From Drechmeria coniospora (lineage: Eukaryota > Ascomycota > Sordariomycetes > Hypocreales > Ophiocordycipitaceae), in the NCBI RefSeq assembly GCF_001625195.1, contig NC_054390.1, positions 6,545,222-6,609,221 of the forward strand: 64,000 nt of DNA. The letters are read 5' to 3'. Both the position numbers and the translations under genes were made by a program. Position 1 is the first letter of the stretch, and every line of letters begins with the position of its first letter. Below the pieces are notes generated by a model. That model searched no databases. It was not told the DNA's origin and saw nothing but the letters and a program-made list of their open reading frames with translations. Shown here one piece after another: positions 33,079 through 43,726 of the stretch.

Positions 33079-33537
33079 GGCTAGCTTGTTACGAAAGATG
33101 TGACTCTGCAGACGCCATGCCGTCACAGACAACCAGAGAGCAATGGAAGCGTGTTGCTGCATGGGAATGGTGCTCTTGGGGATCTCGACATGATCTATAT
33201 GAGTCGCCATTCCGTTTTCGCCGTCCCGTTGTCGCCGTCTCATTTTCTGTGTCCTGTTTCGCTGACGTTGTTTCGTTTCACTGTTCAAGTTCATAATGCC
33301 CCTTTCACTGATGGGACACAACAGCGTTCCAACTCAGCTCCCCGTTAAGGTCATCATTCACGGCATCGGAAGAAGTGGTATAAAGGGGAGAAGTTGACGG
33401 CCAAGATGTTGGAAGAGAATGGATGGCACGAACACGCCAGAAACGGGAACAATAATAACGACAACGGGAAAAAAGCCAAGACGAAGCCGAAGACTCGGAA
33501 GAGGACAGCAGAGCGGCGGCAAAGGCAGACGAAAATC
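33079..33537. other. Intergenic region between the tandem Cys/His-rich genes
   Basis: Holds a TATAAA box at 33379-33384. No other feature is supported. The in-frame ATG at 33394 lies only about 10 bases after the TATA box and so is probably not in the transcript. Confidence 0.5.
33379..33384 (+). promoter_or_regulatory. TATA box of copy B
   Basis: TATAAA about 155 bases upstream of ATG 33538. Its position supports the ATG at 33538 over the one at 33394. Confidence 0.45.
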
Positions 33538-34032
33538 ATGTGCCAGAAGCACTACCAATTCTGGACGGTGTGTCTCCACTACGGCCGTGGACACCAAACC
33601 GACTATTGCCAGAGGCCGAGCCGGCGTGGACGATGCTACGTTCCGGACCAGATCGAGCTATGTCTCGGCTGGTGCCCGCACTGCGTCGAATCGGTCAAGA
33701 GAGACTACATCAAGCAGTGGCTCTGCTCGAGGTCCATCATATGGCGCTATTGGCTCTGGGTCACGCGCGAAGCCAGCCCGAACATGAGCCTCCCGATCAA
33801 GCCGTACATGATCGGGATGGTGGATCCGAGCGAGATCAACAACGATTCCATTCCAAGGGCTCGAAAAACCTGGACGGATTGCATGATTGAGAGGTTTCGG
33901 GTTCGAGCTGATTGTGAGATCAAGCTGATGGCCGACACTTGGTACATCCACTCGCGCGCTGCACGAAAGGAGATGGTGCAGAAGGCGCAGGACGTGACGC
34001 TGGAATGGGCCGACGGATTCATCCTCACCTAG
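33538..34032 (+). CDS. Small Cys/His-rich protein, copy B of a tandem pair
   Basis: Open frame of 164 residues from ATG 33538; an ATG at 33394 would add a very basic, Asn-rich 48-residue extension. The N-terminus reads MCQKHYQFWTVCLHYGRGH, then Cys residues in DYC, RCYV and ELC, then GWCPHC, so a cluster of Cys and His within 60 residues suggests a metal-binding fold. The rest is Trp- and Arg-rich helical-looking sequence ending VTLEWADGFILT. It shares the first motif, the GxCxxC motif and the C-terminal W-A-x-GF pattern with copy A about 0.5 kb upstream, but overall identity is low. The pair probably arose by an old tandem duplication. Function unknown. Confidence 0.6.
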   Translation: MCQKHYQFWTVCLHYGRGHQTDYCQRPSRRGRCYVPDQIELCLGWCPHCVESVKRDYIKQWLCSRSIIWRYWLWVTREASPNMSLPIKPYMIGMVDPSEINNDSIPRARKTWTDCMIERFRVRADCEIKLMADTWYIHSRAARKEMVQKAQDVTLEWADGFILT

Positions 34033-36010
34033 CATGGCAGACTCAGACTCTTGTGAGCCCCGAGCCGGCCTGCAAGCATTCTTTGGGGAGGAGGGGCGGG
34101 AGGGGCTTGCAGCGCACAGCAACACAATGAATGGGTTAACCACGCAGCGTAGCATCGAGTATGCAGCAAGTTTCCTGGTATTCAGTGTCACGTCACGCCG
34201 TGCACGGTACGCCATGCTATGCGACGTTGGTGCCACGACTTGCATTTCGTACGCACTCCGTCTTCCGGTCCTGCCCCTTGCCTTGCTTCTTAACGAGAAG
34301 GCAGGTCGCGGTTGATGAATGAAGCGATGGAAGGCATGCTGGGCATGACATAATCATCACACCCCTCCTTTCTTTGCCAGACAGAGTTGGTATAGCGACA
34401 TGAGGCAGGGCCAGTGCACAATCCCACGAACTCATCATGGCCGAAGGGTTGCATGAGGAACGGGAGGAGGGACGGCCATGAGTCATCCGGGTTTGGCAGA
34501 GCCGTTCGAGGCCGACTTGCCAGTGTCACATGCGACACCTGCGACTTGGCCAGTCACTCCGTCATGATACGTGTCCGCCTATACGTGTACTACGAACACG
34601 TGCACGATCTCACTTGCACTTGGGGTATGCCGTGTGTCATGCGAGCGTTGGTTGTGAGAACACGACTGGACGCACTCATGCTTGCATCTACTCATAAGTA
34701 TAGTAGCGTTGGATGCCCGCTTGTAAGGAAACACATTTCCCATGCTGAAATTACCTGCGCATTTACATGTACTGTACTTGCATGTACAGTGCTTGGAAGG
34801 TCTACAGTACAGCAAGTAGATGTAAGTAAGTACGGAGTAGATGTAATTATATCAGCAGGCACGTATTGATATAATACTGTACAAGTACGGAGTAGGCACA
34901 CCAAGTACTTGGATTACAGTACATGTAATATAAGCAAGTATTCATACTATTGCCTGTTGGTTTCGGCTGCTTGGCGACAACGAAGCTGCAACGGACTGGC
35001 GTGTCGTCGGCGCGACGGTGGGGCGGCGACAGTCGGCCGAATGAAGCCCGCTTTTTATGCATGCGCACCAACTATTATCCGGTACGGCGAATAAGTTCAT
35101 ACTTGCATAATTAATTACACGCAACTACTCCGTACTGTACTCCGTAGATAATACTTACTTGTTATTTGCACATGCCCAGAGTATTTGTTGTACAGTTGTA
35201 CCTAGCTGTACGGAGTAGCACGTACTTGGATACCTTGTTGTACCTCGATATTCTGAGCGCACATGTGTGAGGACATGTACTCTGCAAGTACATGTACATG
35301 GACATTTGATTTATCAACCCTGTTAATACGCCGAACTACCAAACTGTCAGGTGCGATGCGGTTGGGTGACCTGGGGTGGGGAAGAGCTCCTTCTCCTGGC
35401 GGGCGTCACTTCCCAGTTGGGACACCCGTACCTGCCAATCTGCACAAGTACGGCGTATTGCACATGCACAGTATGATTACACCTGCGAGACTGTATCATC
35501 GTCGCCATGTGTACTTGAAGCATGCACTACCAAGGCCTATCTCGTACAGTGCCTGCATACTCTATGCACCGTACATCTCTTCGCACTGTCAATCCTTCGT
35601 AGCTTATCCCTGTTGTTTCCCGCTTCATCGAGCAAAAGGCAAATCAACCAAGACCACAACGGCGACGGGCCTCGGAGTACCGAGGGGTAATTGGGTCCCG
35701 CAGATGATGTCGGCAGGCATGACTCCCTCGTCCCTATCCGATCCAAGGTCCGTCTTGGGCTGGGCCCGTCGGTAGTCGGGTTGAATACATCTACAGTTAG
35801 TAGGCGCACCATGGACTGACGTCTGCATCGGAACAATCGAGGAGCACGGTGCTGACCATCGGGGTATAATAGCTCGCTTCCCGCCAGCTCGTCCAACCTG
35901 CTCATACCCATTCCGCTTGCTCGCACCTCTCCGCGTCATCATACCGCTTGTTTCTCCAACTGCCGTGCTTGAGCACCGTCCTGGGGGCCATCGTCGCCTC
36001 GGCCGTCAAC
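34033..36010. other. Intergenic region of about 2 kb
   Basis: The 34780-35310 part is AT-rich and carries GTACTCC heptamers (about 34828, 34883, 35126, 35137, 35208) and other GTAC motifs. The remainder shows no supported gene. The promoter of the protease-like gene is within the last 200 bases. Confidence 0.6.
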
Positions 36011-37549
36011 ATGGCTCCGCTGCAACGTTTCGCCCTCCTCGTCTTCCTCGCCCTCCTCTCTCTCGCCGAGGCCGGCATTTTGTCCCTCTCCGTAAGCCGC
36101 AGAGGACCCGACAGCACATCACTCCTTCGCCGAGACGGCACCCTGAACCTTACGACACGGTATACTTGGGGCACTGAAGGCTACTATGTGAATATGGGCG
36201 TCGGTGAGCCTGTTCAGAACCTTCACTTTCTGCTCCATACGACCACCAGCCTTTCGTGGGTCCTCTCTGCCCCTGCCTATGGCTGCAAGGAAATACCCGG
36301 CTTGGGCCTGGGATGGTGCCAGCAAACATGTATGTCCTCTCGAGAATAAACAAACCCTCGTGATGCCACCGGAGGTGTTTTCCGCATGCTGAAGCACGCG
36401 TCGTAGTTAACCCTGAAAAGAGCAGCACCTTCAGCCTGGTCGACCAAGATGCCCTGAAACTGGGCGAAGAGGCCCGTACCCCTCGATTCCGGGGGTTTTA
36501 CTTCAACGATACGGTTACCATCCAAGGTAAACAGATCAAAAATCAGCATCTTGGCCTCGCCTTCAAGAACTCCAGGTTCGAATCCGTCATCGGTCTTGGC
36601 CTGCAGGCTAGCGACGCTTCCAAGGAAAATAATGCCACTACCATAATCGACAGCATGGTTGAAAACGGCATCATCGACGTACCTGTATTCAGCCTCTATC
36701 TTGTATGCCAGCCCCTTCTAATTCGACATTCGCCACCCAGCTGACAAGTGTGCGCCTCGTGCCTGGTAGAACGGCGCTGACGCTGAGTCCGGCACAATCC
36801 TCTTTGGCGGTGTCGACTCGAAAAAGTACCACGGCACACTCGCTACCATCCCTCTGATGCCGGATCCCAAATCGCACCTGGCTGGCGGAGACGTCACTTC
36901 ATATGCCATCCACCTAAGAGGGCTTGAAGTCGACGGTCTCCAGCTCGACCCCCTTGACACCCATGCCATAATGGACGCCAGTGATTCCCGTACTGTTCTT
37001 CCGCGTGAGCACGTCACCAAAATCTACAAACATTTTGGCGTCTATATGAATGACTCTTACTACATGGCCCTAATAGATTGCGCCTATGGTCGCGAAAAGG
37101 GAAAGGCCATCAGCTTCCGCTTCAACTTCAGTGGCCAGTCTATTGTTGTACCTATGCGTGAGATGATCTTTGATGCCAAGGACGGACCCATCCACCGAAG
37201 CTTCGGCGATGAGGAACTGAACAAGGTGGCCGACGGATGGGAATCTATCTGTTACTTTGGTATCGTCCCCCCCTCCAGGAACGACGACCAATCCGCTCAA
37301 ACGGTTTATTTGGGCGACTCCTTCCTGCGCTCCAGCTATGTTGTCTTCGACCAAGCCAACTTGCAAATCGGCCTCGCTCAGGCAATCGAAAATGCAACTG
37401 AATCTAATATTATCAAGATGAAGAAGGGTGAAAAGAAGTTCCCCGACGCCGTCGCTGCCGAGGCCAAGGCTCGCATCCTCGGCCCATCGGTCAACACAGT
37501 TACCTGCTTACTCATCACCGCAGCGGCCCTTCTTGCATTCGTGCTATAA
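36011..37549 (+). CDS. Pepsin-like aspartic protease homologue lacking the first catalytic Asp; secreted, probably GPI-anchored
   Basis: Exons are 36011-36329, 36407-36702 and 36770-37549, giving 464 residues. Introns are 77 and 67 bases. A signal peptide (MAPLQRFALLVFLALLSLAEA) opens the protein. The pepsin fold shows in YYVNMGVGEPVQNLHFLLHTTTSLSWVL, then CQQTFNPEKSSTF across the first splice join, GTILFGGVDSKKY, and YLGDSFLRSSYVVFDQANLQIGLAQA. The C-terminal hydrophobic segment (CLLITAAALLAFVL) fits a GPI signal as in yapsins. In the first active-site motif the expected DTGS reads HTTT (codon CAT), and the second motif reads DASDSR rather than DTGT or DSGT. The fold is retained while the first catalytic Asp is gone, so proteolysis is unlikely; a binding or inhibitor role is inference. 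Frame and splice sites are intact, so this is not an ordinary pseudogene. Confidence 0.85.
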
Positions 37550-38433
37550 ATACCATCTTGCGGCATATATACAGGCGATATTTGGACAATATCTGATAAA
37601 GGAAGCGACGCATCTCACAAAAATCAACGCGGCTTCAAGCAGTGGTTGCTGGGTAGGCAGAGAGTAGCGTTGGATGTGTCGGTTGGAACGCGTTTCTCTA
37701 CTGGACGCATAACTGCTATTGCATTACTTACATGTACTGATCCACAAAAATGCAGGTGATACAGTATGTACTGTATCTTCAGGCATATAATGTAATTAGC
37801 TACGGAATCACAGAAGAATATTTTGCTTGTTGGTTTAGGTCGCGAGGCGATACTGTGCAATAATGCAAGCCTGTTTTTGTACGAGTATCAAGTACTCTTC
37901 TTGCCAACTCACAACCATGATTACGCCACCTGAACCGATTCATTTGTCTCTTGATTGAGCATCACCTTGCTTTTGATGATGAAAGCTGCCACAAGAACCG
38001 AATTCACAGTCGCGCCTCTCGGTGCCGAGGAAAAGGCGGCAAGCATCACTGGTGTTCTCGAAGTTTGTCGGTTTGCGTTCGTAGCGATTTGCTCTGCTCG
38101 TCTCAACCGCCGCCCTTCTGGCGTCAACGCTCTAACAACAACTTCCGGCACTGGTTTTTCCCTTTTGCCTGAGGAAAAAAAACGCTTCTAGAAGAGTCGA
38201 GGCGTCTTGCAGCATTGTGCATAGCTAAAAGTACAACAGAATGCCACCCGTCCACCTCGCAATGTTCTCAGTCATCTCCAACTTGAACCGTCAACCTTTG
38301 CGCCCTCTGTGCGGCGAGCCCTGCTTAGCCCACCACCCTGTCCCGTCATGTGCCGTCGTGATGGTGGTACAACATAGAATGGTAATATACAGTCGGCCAG
38401 ATGGGTGGCCGTCGATCAAATCCGATTGTCGAT
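37550..38433. other. Convergent intergenic region
   Basis: Lies between the 3' ends of the protease-like gene and the minus-strand RNA-binding gene. It is AT-rich around 37690-37900. No feature is supported. Confidence 0.6.
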
Positions 38434-41035
38434 TCACGCCATACGCTCGTAGCGCTCCCGAGCCTTGCCTTTGGCCGCCGAGACGTAGCTTGCGTAGTCG
38501 TCCTTGGTGCGACCCTCGGCAACCTCTTGGGCGTCTCCGAGCTTTCCGCCCTCGGCGCCGAGTCCAACGCCGCCTCGGTAGGCGTGCGCTGTGATCGAAT
38601 CGGTGATGCCCTCACCCTGCGCACCGAGACCCGCCCCGGACCATCCCATCTTGGCGAGCATGCCGGCACCTTTCGACTCCGTCGCTTTCGCCGCCTTCTC
38701 CACGGGCTTCGCCTTGCTCACAGGCTTCGCATTCACAGGCTTTTTGGGTTGGTTGTGGGCCTCTCGCCGCTCCTTCGCACGGTCTCGATACTGCGTGCCA
38801 TCCTTCGCCTGGAGACGTTCGTCCCTCGCCGCGAGCCTGGGCAATGCTGCCTTGACTTTCTCCTCGTTCTCCATCGCTCGCTTGTGGTTGCCCGACTTTT
38901 CGTGGATGTTCACTTCCTCAACAGACTTGTACTTCATCATGCAGATTAGACACATGAGCCGGTCCCGGTCTACATACGAGACCTCCTGCGTCGGGGCCTC
39001 TACCGGGGCAGGAACGGGATTTGGCTCGGATTTGATATCGGAATCCACGACGGGCTCATTCTTGATCGTCGCCTCGCCTGTCTTTGACGAGTTGGAAGTG
39101 AGCGAGAACTTGATCGGCGCAGGTCGCGTCGCAATCTCGTTCGTAGCAATTGGTCCGCTCCCGACGTCGTGGATCTCGTCGTGTCGGCGTTGCCAGAAAG
39201 CCATCTGGCCCGCCATCGCCGGCGCCTTCTTCGGCAACGGATCGGCAGGGCCCGGCTCGACCTTGCGCTTCTTTGGCTTCGCCGTCTCGGCTGCTTTGGG
39301 TGCCTTGGGAACGTCATCTTCGGTAGGCGGGTGAGGCGAGACAAGCTTTGGGCTCGGGAACACGTCCATATCGCGGTATCGGATGCGCATGTCTGGGTTG
39401 AAGACGGGATGAAAGGACATGAAGTCGATCTCGGCCGTCATCTCTCGATCTTCCGGCACAAAGACTCCCAGGTGGATCAAGGCGACCGTTACGGGCTTGC
39501 CCGCAATCTCAAAAGAGCGGGTCATCCGAACCTTTCGTACAGCGGCAACGGCATCCGAGAAGGTCCAAAACTCAGCAAAGCCGTAGGGGAGCTTAATGCC
39601 TGTGGCGACCTCGCGCATGCGGAATACGCGGTGGAGCGAACCCGGTCGCGCGCCATAACCTGCTCCGTCCGCCGAAGGCGCCGTCGACTTCAGCTTGGGT
39701 GCCTCGCCCTTGGGCCTCTCGATCTTGACAAGCTCCAGTCGCTTGAACTCGGTAGCGAGCGTGTCTTCGTCCATGTCAGAGGGCAAAGGATAGATGACGA
39801 GCATCTGCACCTTGTCGTCGACTTCCCTCGCGACATCAGCCTCTCCGGTACGGCCGAGAGGGCCTGTTGTGGCTGAAAAGGGAACGTGTAAGCCAAACCG
39901 CAGCGGCCTCCGATACCAGGGGACGATGATGGTACCTTGTGGAGTATAGGAGCATTCTCTGCACTGCTTGCGCGTGGAAAAATTGCTCACGCCACACTGT
40001 TGGGGGAGGCAGGGTTAGCATGGAACCCTCAGGTCGGCGTCATGTCACGTACCTGGTGACAATACCAGTTTCCGATTGGCGCGTTGGGGTTTGCCTGCGA
40101 GTCCCGATCCGCCTGGCTGCGGGCGTAGTGAACGTGGAGGTCGATTCTGCCGTCTGGCGCATCATCAGTCGGATGGGGCAACAGGATGGAGAGTCTGGGG
40201 TAGTGCTCTCGGATAAAGGAGGCGGCGTGGCCGAGCTCGTGGAAGCGGACAAAGGCGCGGCAAAAACCTGTAGGAGACGAGTCGGTCAGCACGTACGCGT
40301 TGGACCGAGCTTGGGGGCGCGAGAAAGACTCACCTTTGGACGATACCACTCGCACGTCTGCGGGTGGATCTTCGGCGGCAGCCGAGTCCTGAAGGAGGCA
40401 CTCTCGCAACTGCACGTGGGTTAGCGATGGCGAAGTTGCGCAGGTCTCGGAGTAGGTCCGTCGGACGAACCGTATGGGACGATATGCCAAACGGCAGCCC
40501 TTCGAGCTTGACCGTGTCCGTCGGCCGTCCGGCCTCTCGCGGGACGTCATACAGGCGGTCACGAGCAGGGTAGCCGTCGTCCCTGCGAGGGCTGTAGTCG
40601 CGTCGCGCGTCATTCTCGCGGTAGCGTGTGCGAGAGCGGCGGTCGGAGTACCCATGGTGGTCGTACTCGTCGTCGTACATGCCTTCGTAGCCGTCATCAT
40701 AGCGCGGGCGGTCTCTGTAGTGGCCATCGTCCCGGCCGCGACGGTCATAGTCTCGGTCCCTCTCTCGATAGTGACGCGCTTGCCTCTCCTCCTGGTCGTA
40801 CTGGTGCCTTGGAGGAGAGCGTGAATTGTCTCTCCGATTCGACGGCAAGTTAGCTCGAGTCCTCAATCTCTCCTGAACATTTCGTCTGGACGAATCCATC
40901 GCACCAGGCGCGGGCCAAATCTTTACCCTGCCGCAATCGGTGACTGGGGTCGTCTTCTTGATATCCGATGTCGCTTCGGCCAGGGAACGGTTGATCCCTC
41001 GCACGAGGGGATCGGGCACTGTAGTCGTCACACAT
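38434..41035 (-). CDS. RBM5/RBM10-like splicing factor (RRM, RanBP2 zinc finger, RRM, C2H2, G-patch)
   Basis: RNA-binding protein expected to act in nuclear pre-mRNA splicing. Exons from the 5' end: 41035-40927, 40829-40471, 40409-40334, 40267-40053, 39996-39936 and 39863-38434. The introns are 97, 61, 66, 56 and 72 bases, and all joins keep the frame (749 residues). Domains in order: Arg/Ser/Asp-rich N-terminus (1-140); RRM1 at about 145-235 (DTVKLEGLPFGI...GFCRAFVRF); RanBP2-type zinc finger at about 247-272 (NWYCHQCGVSNFSTRKQCREC); RRM2 at about 290-395 (KVQMLVIYPLPSDM); a C2H2 finger at about 576-600 (C-x2-C-x12-H-x5-H); and a G-patch at about 671-700 (GAGMLAKMGWSGAGLG). The order matches human RBM5/10. 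The start MCDDYS at 41035 depends on the weakest join, the 97-base first intron. Confidence 0.88.
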
Positions 41036-42140
41036 AATGGCAGCCAGGAACCGATCGCCCGAGAGGAGCGACGGCACCACGATGAATGAATGATGTGGGT
41101 TCGGAACGAAGCTGTCAGCGGCCTATGGCATGAAGGTCTAAGGCTGTGTAGGGTTAAGAGGATGGAAGTGATGTGAAGAAGAGGATGGAAGGGATGTGAA
41201 GGAGAGGATGAGGTCGGTCGGTCGGTGATGTGTTGTTCCCTCTGAAGCTTGATTCACTCCAGCGCCTGGCACGAGTTGCAGTGGGGGTACGGTACGGTTA
41301 GGGGATGTTTGTGCCCCATGGGTGGATACTTGAGGACTTTGCGTGGGCTCCCGTGGCGCATTCTTAGTCATATTTTCCGCTGCACTCCGTACTTTCGGAG
41401 AAATGTGCTCTGGAAATGCAGGTACAGGTACAGGTACGTAATGCTTTAGCAGCACGCTGTGCCGCGGCACGCAATCTTTTAACGTACTGTAACTCAATAA
41501 CACGCCGTACACCTTGCTCCATACTGCTACACGAGTTGGTTGGGGGTGCTTATCGGCACTGCCAGCAATACTCCGTAGTGTGTCCAAATACAAGTACTTG
41601 CTCCCTGCAGTAATTGTACTGGCACAGAGTACAGTAGGTACTTGTAAATTGCTGGCGCATGTATGGGGGCATCTGGTGTTGATGTGCAAGTACTGTAGTT
41701 ACTTGAACTCCGCACGTGTATATCTTAGTACTGTACTTACACGGATCTTCTGAGTACTACGGAGTAGGTATTATTATTTCCTCGTAATTGGTTTCATCTG
41801 GTTGTTGATACGGACGGGAGGTCGTCAACTGCTTCCCAAGTCACACTTCAGGAGCATTGCCTTTTTTTCCCCCAACAGTGGCCGAGGTATTAATTATCAT
41901 CCTGTTCCGCACTGTCGGTGTTATCATGTACTAGAGTTCGGGTAAATACTATTATGCGGTTACCTACTTATACAGTACATGTAATATATATTATTATTAT
42001 TAAGTACATTATCGCCCTTTCGGTACAGGGCCATGAGGAGCTGCACCTGAGCTCCCCACACGCCAAATCTAGCTCGACTTTGCATGCCCATTCCTCCCCA
42101 GTCGACAAGGTGAAGCTGGTGCGTCGAGAACAGATCCATC
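41036..42140. other. Divergent intergenic region, RBM5-like gene and MoaE gene
   Basis: Promoter region for both genes, reading outward. GTACTCC heptamers occur at about 41384, 41570 and 41757, and AT-rich sequence at 41880-42010. No additional gene is supported. Confidence 0.6.
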
Positions 42141-42790
42141 ATGGACAGCAAGCAAGTGGAAAGCTGTCATTTGTCCGAGGATCGTTGCTATGTAGCCTTG
42201 ACGAGGGACCACCTCAATGCGCAAGAAATCATGGACCGAGTGCGAAGCCCTCAAGCGGGCGCCATCGTCCTCTTTGCCGGTAAGGATACCCTTCCCTACC
42301 TCACATCTTCCCTACCTCACATCTTCCCTACCTGCCTCATACCCTCCCTATGTCGTGCCCTCCCCCCCCCCCCCCCCCCTATCCCCTCCTCCGTCTCCTA
42401 ATTCGGCATCCACGACGTCTCTCCTCTCATCTGACCGTCTCGCCAGGCACAACCCGTGACTCCTTTGCTGGCAAAGCAGTCAAGGAGCTCCAGTACACTG
42501 CGTATGGCAAGCTCGCCTTGCGGACCATGCTCTCCATCGCGAGGGACGTCTCGGTGAGGCACGGGCTCACGGGAATGGCCATGATCCATCGGCTCGGCAC
42601 CGTGCCCATAGGCGAGGAGAGCATCCTCATCGCCGTCTCCTCACCCCACAGGCAAGCCGCCTGGAGGGCCGGCGAGGAGGCGCTGGAGGAGTGCAAGGCC
42701 AAGGTCGAAGTCTGGAAGCGGGAAGAGTTTCACGGCGAGGAGGGCGTCTGGAGGGCCAACAGGGATGGCGCAGCCGGTGCACCCGAGTAA
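42141..42790 (+). CDS. Molybdopterin synthase catalytic (large) subunit, MoaE/MOCS2B family
   Basis: Transfers sulfur from the small MoaD-type subunit to precursor Z (cPMP), making molybdopterin for molybdenum enzymes such as nitrate reductase. Exons are 42141-42279 and 42447-42790, giving 160 residues. The 167-base intron carries a C18 run. Motifs: AGAIVLFAG-TTRDSFAGKAVKELQYTAY across the splice join, then the active-site block HRLGTVPIGEESILIAVSSPHR, whose conserved HR and SS-HR residues are all present. The C-terminus has KVEVWKREEF, the usual lysine-containing WKKE-type motif. The length suits fungal members such as Aspergillus CnxH. The partner genes are not in this window. Confidence 0.93.
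42295..42379. repeat. 16-bp direct repeat and C18 homopolymer inside the MoaE intron
   Basis: CCTACCTCACATCTTC is repeated at 42295-42310 and 42311-42326. A run of 18 C residues follows at 42362-42379. Both lie in the 42280-42446 intron, so copy-number changes would not alter the protein. Confidence 0.85.
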
Positions 42791-43149
42791 GTGTTCGGCT
42801 GGCAACTCTGCCGTGGCCGCAGAGACACACGCTCTTGTCTGCTTAACTTTTCTTGAAATACCCTCATCTCGTCATTGCCAGAGCGCAACCATCCGTCGCA
42901 CGTTGCAAAGGGGCCTACTCTATATCATCAACCTTTTTCAGGCCCACTCGTCATGATGCCGTGCGGCATGCCTTCTAAATGCACAACTGTCACCGCCTTG
43001 AACGCCTTTCCTTGTATCGCCCATTCCTTCTGTTTCGCCTCATTTCGCCCCAGTTCCGCATCATGCACCCATAGACGGCCCACTCTACCAGCAGGCAGAG
43101 CATTGCGTCTCCGCCACCGTGCTGCCCGCAGCATGCGCCTGCAACCATG
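42791..43149. other. Convergent intergenic region
   Basis: A 359-base gap between the 3' ends of the MoaE gene and the small minus-strand gene. Nothing further is supported. Confidence 0.55.
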
Positions 43150-43726
43150 TCATACCCGGTTCGCAGTCTCTATTTTTTCGTAGACTGGAGGCGGCTCTTG
43201 CAGATACTCCATCGGACACGGTGGTGGATGTCCCTTGCAACATCTCTCCAGCATCACTGCAACTCATCAGCACGGAAGGCGGAGGGGGGCAACGGACGGC
43301 GCCGTGCTCACCAATGTGTCCGCGGTACGCCTCCGTATAGGTCACGTCCATGCCGAGGCCGAGAATGTCAATGTTCTCCGTCAGCGCCGACGGATACACG
43401 ACGATGCCGTACTCCGCATGCAACACCCTCCAAAATTCGAAAGGCAAGCTGCCGAGTCGGTCAGCACGATGTCTTGACGACCAGATGCCATCATCCGAAT
43501 GCATCTTCCCCTCGGTTGAAGTCGCTTACGTGTATTGGCCGCACTTTATGCACGCGTGTACGAACAAGCAGACCGTCTCCAAGACCAGATTGCCATCACG
43601 GGTCGCCTGCTCCAGTTCCTCGCTCTCCAACGAATGCACTCGCTGAAGCCTCTCTTTGGAGTACGACATGGCGGTGGACCAGCCTTTGGAAATTTTTTCC
43701 AAGTCTCGCTCCGGACAGTCCGCCAT
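43150..43726 (-). CDS. Small three-exon protein of unknown function
   Basis: Reconstructed from splice signals: exons 43726-43530, 43448-43312 and 43256-43150. Introns are 43449-43529 (GTAAGC...GGCAG) and 43257-43311 (GTGAGC...TGCAG). All joins keep the frame and give 146 residues. The ATG sits in GCGCCATGG, a good context. The N-terminal half (MADCPERDLEKISKGWSTAM to about residue 66) is charged and helical-looking. The middle reads LPFEFWRVLHAEYGIVVYPS and MDVTYTEAYRGH. The C-terminus is Pro-rich with PPPVYEKIETANRV. If the second intron were retained, the frame would run on to an alternative 193-residue product. No family is recognised; the support is frame, splice consensus and protein-like composition, not homology. 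Confidence 0.55.
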
